Shown one piece after another: positions 32,985-40,965 of a DNA stretch of 64,000 nucleotides. The DNA comes from Streptomyces showdoensis. GTDB taxonomy: Bacteria > Actinomycetota > Actinomycetes > Streptomycetales > Streptomycetaceae. The stretch is from contig NZ_BAAAXG010000026.1 in NCBI RefSeq assembly GCF_039535475.1, forward strand, positions 3,219,501 to 3,283,500. The letters are read 5' to 3'. Below the pieces are notes generated by a model. The model had not been told where the DNA came from, did no database searches, and was given only the letters and a program-made list of their open reading frames with translations. Made by a program: the position numbers and the translations under genes. Every line of letters begins with the position of its first letter. Within the stretch, counting starts at the first letter, position 1.

Positions 32985-35048
32985 TCAGGCGCCCTTCAGG
33001 AAGGACAGGGCGTCCTCAAGGTCTGCTCGGCGGTAGCCGTTCACCCGCCCCGCCTTGTGCGGGACAGTGATCTTGACCGTTCCCCCGGCACCTGCCTTCC
33101 GCAGGAGCTCGCCGAGTTCGTCGGGGGTGACCCCGTGGGCGATGAAGCCGGCCATCTCATCGAGCTGGGCCTCATCCCGCCCGAAGTGATCCATTGCCAT
33201 GAGAGCGCCCTGCAAGGCGCCAACCTGGTCGCGCTGGGCTTCCGTCATCTCGTGGACTGCCCGTCCAGGGGCGCCGTCCCGCTTGGGACCGCCGGCGGCC
33301 GACGACAACCCGGTCACGTCGAGCAGATACTTCTCGATCGGGTCGTCCCACTGCCCGACGAGCCTTTCGGCGGTCTGCCGGAACGTGGCGGCCCGCTGCA
33401 ACAGGCTGGTGACCTCGCCGCGCTCGTCCTCGTCGAGATCGAAGGAACGGGCGAGGTCAGTGACCCCGGCGAACGGGTCAACGAGCCAGCCGAGTCCGGG
33501 GCGCGGCGGGTCGAACTTGGAGGCGTCCCGCCCTGCGCCCGCCTGGCCGGAGCCGAGGATGGCGTTGGACTGGGTGGCGTTCTCGACGAGCATGGCCCAC
33601 TTGGTGCCGCAGTTCATGCTGATGGCCTGCGGCAGTACGTCGACTTCGGGGTACTGGGTGATGAGCACCATGAGGATGCCGGCGCCAAGGGCCACCTGCG
33701 ACAGTTCCTCGATGGCGGCGAGGATCTCGTCACGCAGCGGCTTGCCGGGCCTGGTGTAGGTGGCGAGCTCGTCGATGACGAGGACCTCGATGCCGCCGAT
33801 CTTGGCGATGAGGTTGTGGATGAGCTTGGACTTGGCCAGCTTGCCGAGGTCGCGCTCGCGCCGGTCCTTATCAGCAAGGAGGCCTTTGAGGAGGGCGAGG
33901 AGTCGCTCGGGGCTGGGCTTGAAGTAGGTGGAGGCGATGCCAGCGCGGGCGTAGGGGTCCCATTCGCCGTTGTGCTTTCCGGCAACAATCCGCAGGTTGA
34001 CGAGCGGGTCCATGGCCGCACCGACGATCAGATTCGAAGCGCCGACGCCCTTCCCGGATCGGCTACGGCCGCCGATGACGGCGTTCTGGTTGATGAGCGG
34101 GATGCGGATGGTGTTGCCGCGCTTCCCGTAAGCGACGGGGATGCCGTTCGTCCACGAATCGAGCGGCGTGTTCTGGGCGAGGAGCGGTGACCTGCGGGCG
34201 CTCTCGAACGGATCGCCGTTGGCGAGCCACAGGCGGGCCTGGCCGAGATGGTCGCCCTTGGTGATGTCGACCATGGTGACGTCCCGCTTGAGGGCTGCGG
34301 CGATCGACTCGATCTTCTTGCGGAGGTCGGTGACGGTGGTGGCGCCACCGAGGTCGAAGGTGATCTCTCGGCTTCCGTCGGCACGGACGGGGGTGGCGTC
34401 GATGATGCGGATGGCGTTGTTGAAGCCTGCGGCGGAGAGAGCGGCACGCAGCTCTGCCTCGTCGTGCTGCTGGTCGGGGGCATGGCCGAGGGGGTCCAGT
34501 GCTCCGGGCTGGGCATGCCCGCTGTTGATCGCGGCAGCCGCGACCGCTGCAGGCCGGCCGTTCCAGGCGCCGAGGCCGAGGGCGGTGAGGGCGAGGCCGA
34601 GGTCGAAGAGGATGCCGCCGGTTGCAGCACCGAGGAGTGTGCCAACGGATGCGGTCATGGCCCAGCCGCTGGACTTGCCGAGGTGGATGAGGCGGTGGCG
34701 CCGGTAGTCGGAGCGGAGCTGCTGGAGGAGGTCGCGGGCGCGGGCTTCGGCGGTGGAGTCGCCCTTCGCGGTCTTGAGGTCGGCTTTGGCGGTGGCGATC
34801 TGCTGGGGCCAGCCGTCGCGGTAGTCGTCGAACCAGCGGCGGACGATGTTGAGGTAGCCGCGGCCGATCTGCGGGGCGTAGAGGCGGTGGTCGCGGGCGT
34901 GGTCGTACACGGCGGTCAGCCATGCGGGCCGGGTGGTTTCGCCCTGGTGGGCGACCACCGTGCCCTCGATGGCGGGTTCGGCGTCGTCCTTGACGAGGGT
35001 GAGCGTCGGCCGCTCGGTGGACTGCTCGGAGTGCGGGGCGGTGGTCAT
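32985..35048 (-). CDS. TraB/FtsK-type DNA translocase
   Basis: A 687-aa protein. The N-terminus is cytoplasmic, a hydrophobic segment (about 128-163) anchors it, and the motor domain follows. Walker A is VIGGRSRSGKG (325-334) and Walker B is EVLVIDELAT (421-430). The last 60 residues form a small winged-helix-like unit (YRRADLEDALSFLKGA). In Streptomyces plasmids and AICEs a single FtsK-like protein pumps double-stranded DNA between mycelia. The neighbouring Spd-like membrane protein and Nudix/GntR genes support that identity over chromosomal FtsK. GGAGG precedes the ATG by 5 bases. Confidence 0.9.
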   Translation of the reverse strand: MTTAPHSEQSTERPTLTLVKDDAEPAIEGTVVAHQGETTRPAWLTAVYDHARDHRLYAPQIGRGYLNIVRRWFDDYRDGWPQQIATAKADLKTAKGDSTAEARARDLLQQLRSDYRRHRLIHLGKSSGWAMTASVGTLLGAATGGILFDLGLALTALGLGAWNGRPAAVAAAAINSGHAQPGALDPLGHAPDQQHDEAELRAALSAAGFNNAIRIIDATPVRADGSREITFDLGGATTVTDLRKKIESIAAALKRDVTMVDITKGDHLGQARLWLANGDPFESARRSPLLAQNTPLDSWTNGIPVAYGKRGNTIRIPLINQNAVIGGRSRSGKGVGASNLIVGAAMDPLVNLRIVAGKHNGEWDPYARAGIASTYFKPSPERLLALLKGLLADKDRRERDLGKLAKSKLIHNLIAKIGGIEVLVIDELATYTRPGKPLRDEILAAIEELSQVALGAGILMVLITQYPEVDVLPQAISMNCGTKWAMLVENATQSNAILGSGQAGAGRDASKFDPPRPGLGWLVDPFAGVTDLARSFDLDEDERGEVTSLLQRAATFRQTAERLVGQWDDPIEKYLLDVTGLSSAAGGPKRDGAPGRAVHEMTEAQRDQVGALQGALMAMDHFGRDEAQLDEMAGFIAHGVTPDELGELLRKAGAGGTVKITVPHKAGRVNGYRRADLEDALSFLKGA

Positions 35049-35058
35049 GGTGGCCTCC

Positions 35059-36429
35059 TCAGCTCTGCTCGGACTCGACGGCGTCACGGACGCGGCGGGC
35101 GTAGACCTTGCTGCGGCCGAGGAGCTTCGCGACCGCAGGAGTGGAGAACTGTGCGGCGGGGACAGCCGCGCGGAGCTTCTTCGCTCGCTCAATGTCTTCC
35201 GTCTTGAGGGGCTCCGTGGCGTCCGTGCGGGGCGACCGGCCGGACGTGCGGTTCCCAATCCCCCCAAGGGCTCCCGGCGTCCTGGACGGCCCCTGAGGAC
35301 CCTTGGCGGGAACAGCACCGGTGGGGCCTTCTTCGCCGCCGCTCCACGTCGGGAACAGGTCGTCGAGCAGCTTCTCGACGGCGACGCGCTCGGGCGTCAT
35401 CTCGGCCATCGCCAGAACATCGGCGACCTCTGCCTCCGCGGACAGCCGGCGGTGGAGCACGTTGGCCGTGACCCCGAGCCGCGCGCCGTACAGGTCCTGC
35501 CACGCCGCGGCAAACGCTTCCGTCCGGGAGGCCGAACCCGGCAGGGAGATCAGCGCCTGCATGCGGTCGTACACGTCGGGGAACCGCACGGCCGCGCCGG
35601 CTTCCTTCCACGCCTCGTCGCGGCCCATGGATCCGGCCGGGACGGAGGCGAGGATCCGGCGGTAGGCCTCGTACTCCTTCGGGAACATGGCGCGCCGCTC
35701 GGTGTCCTGCTGCTGCAGCTTCTTGTCCTCGGCATGCTTTTGGCGGGCCTTGGCCTTGTCGGCGGCACGCTGCGCGGCGTCGCGGTTGTCGCCTGCGGTG
35801 CGGGCTTCGATGAACTCGCGGACTTCGACGAGGGCGGGGCCGACGATGGAGGTGGCGGCAAGTGCGAGGCCGGCGATCGTGCCGAACATCTCATAGCCCT
35901 TGGAGCCGTTGATGTAGCCGGCGAATCCGGCCAGCAGGCCCGTCATGATCCAGAACGGCCAGCGTGCGAAGCCCTTCCGCACCGCCCACTGCGTTCCCTT
36001 CACCGACGTGAAGGCGAGCAGCTCCAGGAAGAACGGCAGCGTCAGCAGGTACAGCGCCGGCTCGTCAGGGCCGTCCTCGGCGCGCAGGCCGAGGAAGTAC
36101 ATGGTCAGCGACGGCAGGGAGGCGAGCAGGCCGAGGATGAAGATGAGCGTGACGAGCCGCTTGAATGTCTCGCCCTTGTCGAGGGATGCCTCGCGGCGGT
36201 CGGCCTTGCGGCGGCGCCTCTCGTCGGCCGCATCGTCCTGGACGGCGTTGAGCTGCTTGGCGAGCCGGGCCTGCTTGACCTGCTCGGCCAGCTTGTCGGT
36301 CTCCGTCTTGGCGGCGCCGGCTACGAGGCTCTGCGAGGCAGCCGCGGCCTGGGCTTCGAGGAGCCCAGCCTCGGCTCGGGTCTTCTTGGCCTCGGCCTCG
36401 CGCTCTTCCCAGGAGCGGTAGCTGCTCAC
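35059..36429 (-). CDS. Spd-like multi-pass membrane protein with C-terminal HTH
   Basis: A 456-aa protein. A charged coiled coil (1-88) precedes four membrane segments (about 91-114, 125-143, 158-174, 181-202), then a second coiled coil and an HTH-like end (FSTPAVAKLLGRSKVYARRV, about 425-445). The membrane core resembles DUF2637-type spread proteins encoded next to tra genes of Streptomyces elements. It ends 10 bases before the translocase start, so the pair is probably coexpressed. The GTG start is chosen to follow the stop region of the upstream genes. Confidence 0.75.
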   Translation of the reverse strand: MSSYRSWEEREAEAKKTRAEAGLLEAQAAAASQSLVAGAAKTETDKLAEQVKQARLAKQLNAVQDDAADERRRRKADRREASLDKGETFKRLVTLIFILGLLASLPSLTMYFLGLRAEDGPDEPALYLLTLPFFLELLAFTSVKGTQWAVRKGFARWPFWIMTGLLAGFAGYINGSKGYEMFGTIAGLALAATSIVGPALVEVREFIEARTAGDNRDAAQRAADKAKARQKHAEDKKLQQQDTERRAMFPKEYEAYRRILASVPAGSMGRDEAWKEAGAAVRFPDVYDRMQALISLPGSASRTEAFAAAWQDLYGARLGVTANVLHRRLSAEAEVADVLAMAEMTPERVAVEKLLDDLFPTWSGGEEGPTGAVPAKGPQGPSRTPGALGGIGNRTSGRSPRTDATEPLKTEDIERAKKLRAAVPAAQFSTPAVAKLLGRSKVYARRVRDAVESEQS

Positions 36430-36443
36430 GGTGATCAGTCCCT

Positions 36444-36656
36444 TCAGGTTCCGGTGTTCTGGGTGGGGATGCGGGTCGGCTTGACGAGGCGGATGGTGGC
36501 GGGTTCGACGCTGGTTGCGATGACGGAGGCTGCCGCGGAGGCGACGAGGACCAGGCGCCACAGGAGGGGGACGTCGGCGCCGAAGACGAAGGCGAGGGCG
36601 CCGAAGACGGCGAAGGAGATGGCGGGCCGGCGGGTCTTCCGCCAGTCGACGGTCAC
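36444..36656 (-). CDS. Small two-helix membrane protein (Spd-like)
   Basis: A 70-aa protein with two hydrophobic segments (about 13-28 and 31-48) and a basic C-terminus. Its GTG overlaps the stop of the upstream gene. Small membrane proteins next to traB are typical of the spd genes needed for intramycelial plasmid spread. The assignment rests on topology and context. Confidence 0.6.
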   Translation of the reverse strand: MTVDWRKTRRPAISFAVFGALAFVFGADVPLLWRLVLVASAAASVIATSVEPATIRLVKPTRIPTQNTGT

Positions 36657-36964
36657 GACCACCGCCAGGGTTCGTTGGCGTCGGCGGCACGGATCGCGGA
36701 CTCGCCGATCTGCCGGGCCATGCCCTGCCAGTCGTCGCCGCCGGCTACGGGCAGACGGTCGGCGACAGCGAGGAGAACGTCCCCCATGCGGCGGGCATCC
36801 CGCGGGGGAATGCTGAAGGGATCACTGGACCGCTTGGCCAGCACCGTGTCCAACAGGCGGCGCTCAGAGCGGGTGGCGGCATCCTTGATGTGGTCTCGGA
36901 GCATGGCCACGCCGCTGTACGAGAAGCCGTAGCGGGTGCCACCGTGCGAGATGTTCCAGCCCAT
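36653..36964 (-). CDS. Hypothetical protein of the transfer-like operon (103 aa)
   Basis: A 103-aa soluble protein starting MGWNISHGGTRYGFSYSG and ending DANEPWRWS, with helical segments between. Coupled to the small membrane protein by GTGA overlap. Probably part of the transfer block. No family assigned. Confidence 0.6.
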   Translation of the reverse strand: MGWNISHGGTRYGFSYSGVAMLRDHIKDAATRSERRLLDTVLAKRSSDPFSIPPRDARRMGDVLLAVADRLPVAGGDDWQGMARQIGESAIRAADANEPWRWS

Positions 36965-37004
36965 GACGGGCTCCTTTCGAAGTTGAGGGGTTGGATCGGC
37001 GGGC

Positions 37005-37160
37005 CTACCACCAGCTCCAGGGCTTGCGGCGGTCGGGGCAGCCGTTCTTCGCGTGGTCCTCGCACTCGGGACACGGCGTCTTCTGGTCGCCGAGCCCGAG
37101 CCAGTTCCCGCGGTGCAGCTGAGCGTGCTCTTCGCACTGCGGGCAGGGGTCCTGGGCCAT
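37005..37160 (-). CDS. Mini zinc-ribbon protein (51 aa)
   Basis: A 51-aa frame with two CPxC pairs (CPQCEEH and CPECEDH), each followed by His. Such paired knuckles normally hold zinc. The ATG at 37160 begins 19 bases after the upstream stop and the codon bias is good. A role in protein or DNA contact is possible; unknown otherwise. Confidence 0.65.
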   Translation of the reverse strand: MAQDPCPQCEEHAQLHRGNWLGLGDQKTPCPECEDHAKNGCPDRRKPWSWW

Positions 37161-37179
37161 CACGGCCTCCATTTCGGGG

Positions 37180-37689
37180 TTAGCGGAGCTTGCGGGCGAG
37201 GTGTTCGAGGCGCTGGGCCTCGCGCTCGTCGGCAGCGACTCGGCGGTTGTCGACGAGGGTGACCTTCAGCCAGCCGCCGGCCTTCTGGATGCCGTGGTTG
37301 TTGCGGATCCCGGCGAGGACGAAGTCCCGCTTGCCTCGCCTGCCGAACTGAACGGCGTGCACCAGCTCGTGGACGAGGGTCTCGTCGAGCTCACCGGCCG
37401 CGGTGGCTTCCAGGTCGACGAGGATCAGGACCCCTGACGGGATGAGCGTGGTGTGGCCAACGCTCTCCGGGTAATCCCAAAGCGGGTCGGTACGCGTGCC
37501 GAGGATCTGCTGCTCTGCGGCGAGGATTCGCCCCCTGTACCCGCGGGTGTCGGACGCGACGATCTCCACGTGGCCGAGGCGTTCACGCATTTCGTCCTGC
37601 ACGAGGCGGGCGGCCTGCTCGGCGATCGACTCGATGCGGGCCATGCCCTTGCTGTAGCGGCCCGGGAGGCGGTAGGCGGCGACGTTCAC
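37180..37689 (-). CDS. HExxH zinc metallopeptidase-like protein
   Basis: A 169-aa protein with a clear gluzincin motif HELVH (107-111) in ETLVHELVHAVQFGRRGK. A downstream Glu in ADEREAQRLEHLA (153-165) could be the third ligand. Short metallopeptidases in mobile elements often act on repressors (ImmA type), but this sequence is not a clear ImmA/IrrE. The GTG start at 37689 overlaps the stop of the upstream gene. It may process a regulator of the transfer block. Confidence 0.7.
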   Translation of the reverse strand: MNVAAYRLPGRYSKGMARIESIAEQAARLVQDEMRERLGHVEIVASDTRGYRGRILAAEQQILGTRTDPLWDYPESVGHTTLIPSGVLILVDLEATAAGELDETLVHELVHAVQFGRRGKRDFVLAGIRNNHGIQKAGGWLKVTLVDNRRVAADEREAQRLEHLARKLR

Positions 37690-37919
37690 GAGGCCGCCCC
37701 TGGCGTACCCGCCCGGACAAGTTCGGCCGCGTTCCGCGCCGACTCGACGAACTGGATACTCATCCACCGCCGGTCGACGTCAGGGCCGCTGAGGTACCAC
37801 CCGTCGACGCCGTCGATCGCTGTGTACTCGAGCTTCCATCCGCCGTCCGCGTTCCAGCGGGTGCTGGCGGAGTTGGTCGTCCAGGGCACTCCGTTGATGG
37901 TCTGCCACGCAGCAGTCAT
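37686..37919 (-). CDS. Small beta-rich hypothetical protein (77 aa)
   Basis: A 77-aa protein with many Trp residues (MTAAWQTINGVPW, WNADGGWKLEY, GWYLSGPD), probably a compact beta fold ending in a helix. It overlaps the metallopeptidase gene start (GTGA), so both are translated together. No family recognised. Confidence 0.6.
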   Translation of the reverse strand: MTAAWQTINGVPWTTNSASTRWNADGGWKLEYTAIDGVDGWYLSGPDVDRRWMSIQFVESARNAAELVRAGTPGAAS

Positions 37920-37930
37920 GGCTCCGCCTT

Positions 37931-38158
37931 TCAAGCCGCGGCGGGCTGGGTGAGGTCGGCGAGCTCGTCGAGGAGGCGCGGGCCGTCGGGGGTGGAGGCG
38001 TCGATCTGGGCGGCGAGGTGCTCGGCGGCGAGCTGGCCGAGGCGGTCGCCGCGGCGGGCCGCCTTCAGGTAGTCGGCGACGATGCTGGCGCGGACGGCGG
38101 CCTCGATGCCGGCGAGCTCGTTCTCGGAGGGGCCGTCGGACAGGGCGAGGAGCGGCAT
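37931..38158 (-). CDS. Small helical hypothetical protein (75 aa)
   Basis: A 75-aa helical protein (ELAGIEAAVRASIVADYLKA, then LGQLAAEHLAAQID). Same direction and spacing as its neighbours. Function unknown. Confidence 0.55.
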   Translation of the reverse strand: MPLLALSDGPSENELAGIEAAVRASIVADYLKAARRGDRLGQLAAEHLAAQIDASTPDGPRLLDELADLTQPAAA

Positions 38159-38192
38159 GTCAGTTCTCCTGGTTCTGGGTGGGTTGCGCGGG

Positions 38193-38357
38193 TCAGCGGG
38201 CGAGGAACGCGGCGGCTCGGGTGAAGGCGTCGCGGATCTCGTCGCGCTCCGGGTTGGGCTTGGGGTCGCGGGCGGCGGCGTCGCCGAGGATCACGAGACC
38301 CTCGACCGACGCGGCCAGCGCCTCATCACGGGACACGGGGCGGGTGGATTCGGGCAT
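38193..38357 (-). CDS. Small hypothetical protein (54 aa)
   Basis: A 54-aa frame starting MPESTRPVSRDEALAASV and ending RAAAFLAR. The ATG at 38357 follows an upstream gap of about 48 bases. Helical, moderately acidic. Function unknown. Confidence 0.5.
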   Translation of the reverse strand: MPESTRPVSRDEALAASVEGLVILGDAAARDPKPNPERDEIRDAFTRAAAFLAR

Positions 38358-38405
38358 GGCTGTGCCCTCCAAGGGGCGAAGAGGTGGGGTGCCGGGGCAG
38401 GCGGA

Positions 38406-38606
38406 TCAGGCAGGGGCGATGTCGTCGGGGCTGACGATCGTGTCGCAGTAGTACGAGCGGTCCGTCAGGGCCACGCGGACGGCTCCGTCGGAGGTGCGGC
38501 CGAGGATGGTGACGCGCTCGCCGGTGGACTTGAGGCGGCGGTTGTCGTCGGGGTGAGACGGCTGCGAGGTGGCGGGCTGCGACTTACGGGTGCGGAAGAA
38601 CGGCAT
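38406..38606 (-). CDS. Small beta-rich hypothetical protein (66 aa)
   Basis: A 66-aa protein with a basic N-terminus (MPFFRTRKSQPATSQ) and a small beta unit (GERVTILGRTSDGAVRVAL). The fold could be SH3-like. Function unknown. Confidence 0.5.
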   Translation of the reverse strand: MPFFRTRKSQPATSQPSHPDDNRRLKSTGERVTILGRTSDGAVRVALTDRSYYCDTIVSPDDIAPA

Positions 38607-38701
38607 GACGAATCTCCTCGTGTCAGAGGTGCGTGTGTGGGAAGGGGGTGCCGGGGCCGACGGCAGGGGGTGGAACCGCCGGCCCCGGCGGTCAGGGGGT
38701 G

Positions 38702-38830
38702 TTAGCGGCGCTGGGCGAGGAGGCAGTCGGCCTCGTACTTCGCCTGCTCCGCAGCCCGCTGGGCTTCCTGTGCGCGGGCCAGAGCGGCCTGCGCCTCACG
38801 GTCAGCGTCGGTGAGGTCCTGCGGCGCCAT
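38702..38830 (-). CDS. Short coiled-coil peptide (42 aa)
   Basis: A 42-aa frame from ATG 38830 to TAA 38702. Almost all of it is one Ala/Gln/Glu-rich helix (AQAALARAQEAQRAAEQAKY) with a single Cys near the end. Direction and spacing fit the operon. Function unknown. Confidence 0.45.
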   Translation of the reverse strand: MAPQDLTDADREAQAALARAQEAQRAAEQAKYEADCLLAQRR

Positions 38831-38836
38831 CGCGGG

Positions 38837-38989
38837 TCACCGCTTCGGGCGGACGTAGGACGCGGCGACGTGGGCGGCCTTGTCGGCGTCCGACATCTCA
38901 ACCACGAGGGGGCCACGGCCGGTCTTCTTGCCGACGGCGATCCGGCGACGCTGCGGGACGACCGGGACCTCGACCGTGGGGGCGCTCAT
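38837..38989 (-). CDS. Small basic hypothetical protein (50 aa)
   Basis: A 50-aa protein with a basic centre (VPQRRRIAVGKKTGRG) and a helical end (KAAHVAASYVRPKR). Its ATG overlaps the stop of the upstream gene (ATGA). A nucleic-acid-binding role is conceivable from the charge alone. Confidence 0.5.
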   Translation of the reverse strand: MSAPTVEVPVVPQRRRIAVGKKTGRGPLVVEMSDADKAAHVAASYVRPKR

Positions 38990-39306
38990 CGGGCACCGCC
39001 GAAGGTGCGGGCCTCGACGCTGGACGGCAGCGGCAGCATCGGTGCGCCCAGCAGGCGGCCGACGAGGAGGCGGGCCATCACGCTCCGCTCCGCGGCGCTG
39101 CGGCTCTCCGGGATACACACGATCGCCGGGCCGACCGGCGGCTTCACGATCGCGCCGTAGTAGTCGGAGTCATCGATCGAGGACTCGACGATCTTCGCGT
39201 CCGCCTCCGCCAGGAGCTCCGGCAGCGGAGCCGAGAACAGGCGAGCGGTCGACAGGGTGGTTCCGGTAGCGGGCACACGGGTGCCGCTAAGATTCTGCGT
39301 AGCCAT
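38986..39306 (-). CDS. First gene of the transfer-like operon, hypothetical (106 aa)
   Basis: A 106-aa protein starting MATQNLSGTRVPATGTTL, with a helical centre (LPELLAEADAKIVESS) and a hydrophobic segment around GPAIVCIPE. It opens the leftward operon that leads to the translocase. The divergent promoter region is at 39307-39540. Function unknown. Confidence 0.6.
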   Translation of the reverse strand: MATQNLSGTRVPATGTTLSTARLFSAPLPELLAEADAKIVESSIDDSDYYGAIVKPPVGPAIVCIPESRSAAERSVMARLLVGRLLGAPMLPLPSSVEARTFGGAR

Positions 39307-39505
39307 GAGGGTGACCCTTCAGAGATTCCTCGTGGTAGGGCCGGCCTGCGAGGTGAGAGTCGCGGTGTCCGGCCCGTTTTCGGTTGTGGCGCTACCCGCA
39401 GGCCGTAGCCTGGTGAGAGTGGGTATCACCGTCGACTTCAAGGGGGGCCTTGGAGCCGATGTGCTACATCCTGGACCCGGGTCGCAGCCCATGTCAAGGG
39501 CAGTC

Positions 39506-39534
39506 TTGAAGTGGCGCCATTTCGCCCATACGCT
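39506..39534 (+). promoter_or_regulatory. Promoter of the rightward regulatory gene
   Basis: TTGAAG (39506-39511) and TACGCT (39529-39534) are separated by 17 bases. The ATG at 39541 begins 6 bases after the -10 element, so the transcript should be leaderless or nearly so. The 234-base region 39307-39540 is divergent and should also contain the leftward transfer-operon promoter, which I could not define. Confidence 0.65.
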
Positions 39535-39540
39535 AGGTCC

Positions 39541-39786
39541 ATGACAGATGTGCTGACCTCCGCTATCGAGTCCGAAACAGGACGGCTCGCGCAAATCGCT
39601 GACCCCGTCGACCGCTTCAACGCGGCACGCGACTTCCGCGAAACGCTGGCCGCGGGCGAGCGGGCGGCCCGCGAGCTGGAGAAGGCAGCTGTCGCCGAGC
39701 TCAAGGCTGCACACTCCTGGCGGGCGGTCGGCGAGCTCATCGGGGTTTCCGGCTCTCGCGCCGAGCAGATCGCCAAGGGGCGATGA
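39541..39786 (+). CDS. Small HTH-like regulatory protein (81 aa)
   Basis: An 81-aa helical protein. The C-terminal SWRAVGELIGVSGSRAEQIAKG looks like a sigma-region-4-type HTH, preceded by a long amphipathic helix. It is leaderless by position and divergent from the transfer-like operon. Regulation of that operon is a reasonable guess. No closer family assignment. Confidence 0.65.
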   Translation: MTDVLTSAIESETGRLAQIADPVDRFNAARDFRETLAAGERAARELEKAAVAELKAAHSWRAVGELIGVSGSRAEQIAKGR

Positions 39787-39919
39787 TCGATTACCTCTCA
39801 TGACCCTTGATTGAAGTCGGTCGGGGGATGCCAGGCCATGAACGCCCAGTGCGGTGTCAGTGCAGTGTGAGCGCAGCAGCAGTGCAGGACCTCGGATTCG
39901 ATCAGGCGAGGGGCGGACA

Positions 39920-40546
39920 GTGGAAGTCATTGAGTGGACCGGCCGCACGGCGTGTGCTTTGCAGCAGGCTCTCCGAATGACCAACGAGCAGTTCGCCTCG
40001 CACCTCGACGTCGGGGTCCGCACCGTCGCTAGCTGGCACAGCCAGCCCGAGGTGGTCCCGAAGAACGATTCGCAGCAGTTGCTCGACACCGCCTACGAAA
40101 GGGCCTCTGCCTCGGTGATCCGCCGTTTTTCCGCCTTATGCCGGCCAGCCCCTGATGCTGCCCAGGCCCAGGCCTTCCGGGTCGCGGTGGCTGTGGTCAC
40201 GAAGGACGACCACGTGCTCTTGGTCTGCCGTCGCGGCGACGATGCCCTGTCGTGGCAGTTCCCGGCCGGCACGGTGAAGCCCGGCCGGACCGGTGCTGTG
40301 GTGGCGGTCGAGGAGACCCGCGCGGAGACCGGCGTGCGGTGCGCGGTCCGCCAGCAACTCGGCGAGCGAGTCCACCCGAAAACCGGGGTGTTGATCGAGT
40401 ACCACTTGGCCGACTATCTGATGGGCGACGCCGAGAACCTGGACGTCGAGGAGAACATCGAGGTCGCGTGGATCCCCCGTCGTGACCTGACCCGCTTCAT
40501 CCCTGAACAGCAGATCTTTCCGCCCATCCTGGAGGCACTGGCGTGA
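39920..40546 (+). CDS. HTH-Nudix fusion protein
   Basis: A 208-aa protein. Residues about 12-60 form an XRE-like HTH (NEQFASHLDVGVRTVASWHS) and about 85-205 form a Nudix domain. The Nudix box (117-139) reads GTVKPGRTG...EETRAETGV, so the usual RExxEE core has Arg replaced by Glu and one Glu by Ala. This may reduce or change hydrolysis. Nudix proteins are regular partners of tra genes in Streptomyces elements, including Pif of pSAM2. The GTG has GAGGGG upstream, and the end overlaps the next start. Confidence 0.85.
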   Translation: MEVIEWTGRTACALQQALRMTNEQFASHLDVGVRTVASWHSQPEVVPKNDSQQLLDTAYERASASVIRRFSALCRPAPDAAQAQAFRVAVAVVTKDDHVLLVCRRGDDALSWQFPAGTVKPGRTGAVVAVEETRAETGVRCAVRQQLGERVHPKTGVLIEYHLADYLMGDAENLDVEENIEVAWIPRRDLTRFIPEQQIFPPILEALA

Positions 40547-40965
40547 CCGACACGACGACTGAGCAGGGCATCTCGACCGCGATCATCGTCTATGACGACC
40601 GTGTGCTGATGATCAGGCGGAGGGAGCGGGAAGGGAAGCTTCTGTGGGCGTTCCCGGGCGGCGGCATCGAGGATGGTGAGACCGCCGAGGAGGCCGCGGT
40701 GCGGGAGACGGCCGAGGAGGTCGACCTGAAGGTCGAGGTGATCCGCTCCCTCGGCGCACGGGTCCACCCGCAGACCGGCCGGCACATGTCCTACGTCGCC
40801 TGCGAGGTCGTCGGCGGCGAGGCCCGGGTCGCGGACGAGGAGGAGCTGGCCGAGGTCGCATGGATCCGGCTGGCGGAGATCCCCGACTACGTGCCGTGGG
40901 GGCTGTTCGGGCCGGTGCAGGAGTACCTCGACGAGACGCTCGGTGGCAGCGGGGAGGACGCGTGA
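40543..40965 (+). CDS. Nudix hydrolase
   Basis: A 140-aa Nudix enzyme with an almost canonical box (40-62): GGIEDGETAEEAAV then RETAEEVDL, where only the late Gly is Asp. The metal-binding Glu residues are present, so it should be active on a nucleoside-diphosphate derivative. Start and stop overlap with both neighbours (GTGA), giving a coupled three-gene operon. Confidence 0.9.
   Translation: MTDTTTEQGISTAIIVYDDRVLMIRRREREGKLLWAFPGGGIEDGETAEEAAVRETAEEVDLKVEVIRSLGARVHPQTGRHMSYVACEVVGGEARVADEEELAEVAWIRLAEIPDYVPWGLFGPVQEYLDETLGGSGEDA

Noticed and set aside
32985..35048. Chromosomal FtsK of cell division
   Set aside because: The protein is shorter than chromosomal FtsK, lacks the multi-pass N-terminal domain and sits among Spd-like and Nudix genes.
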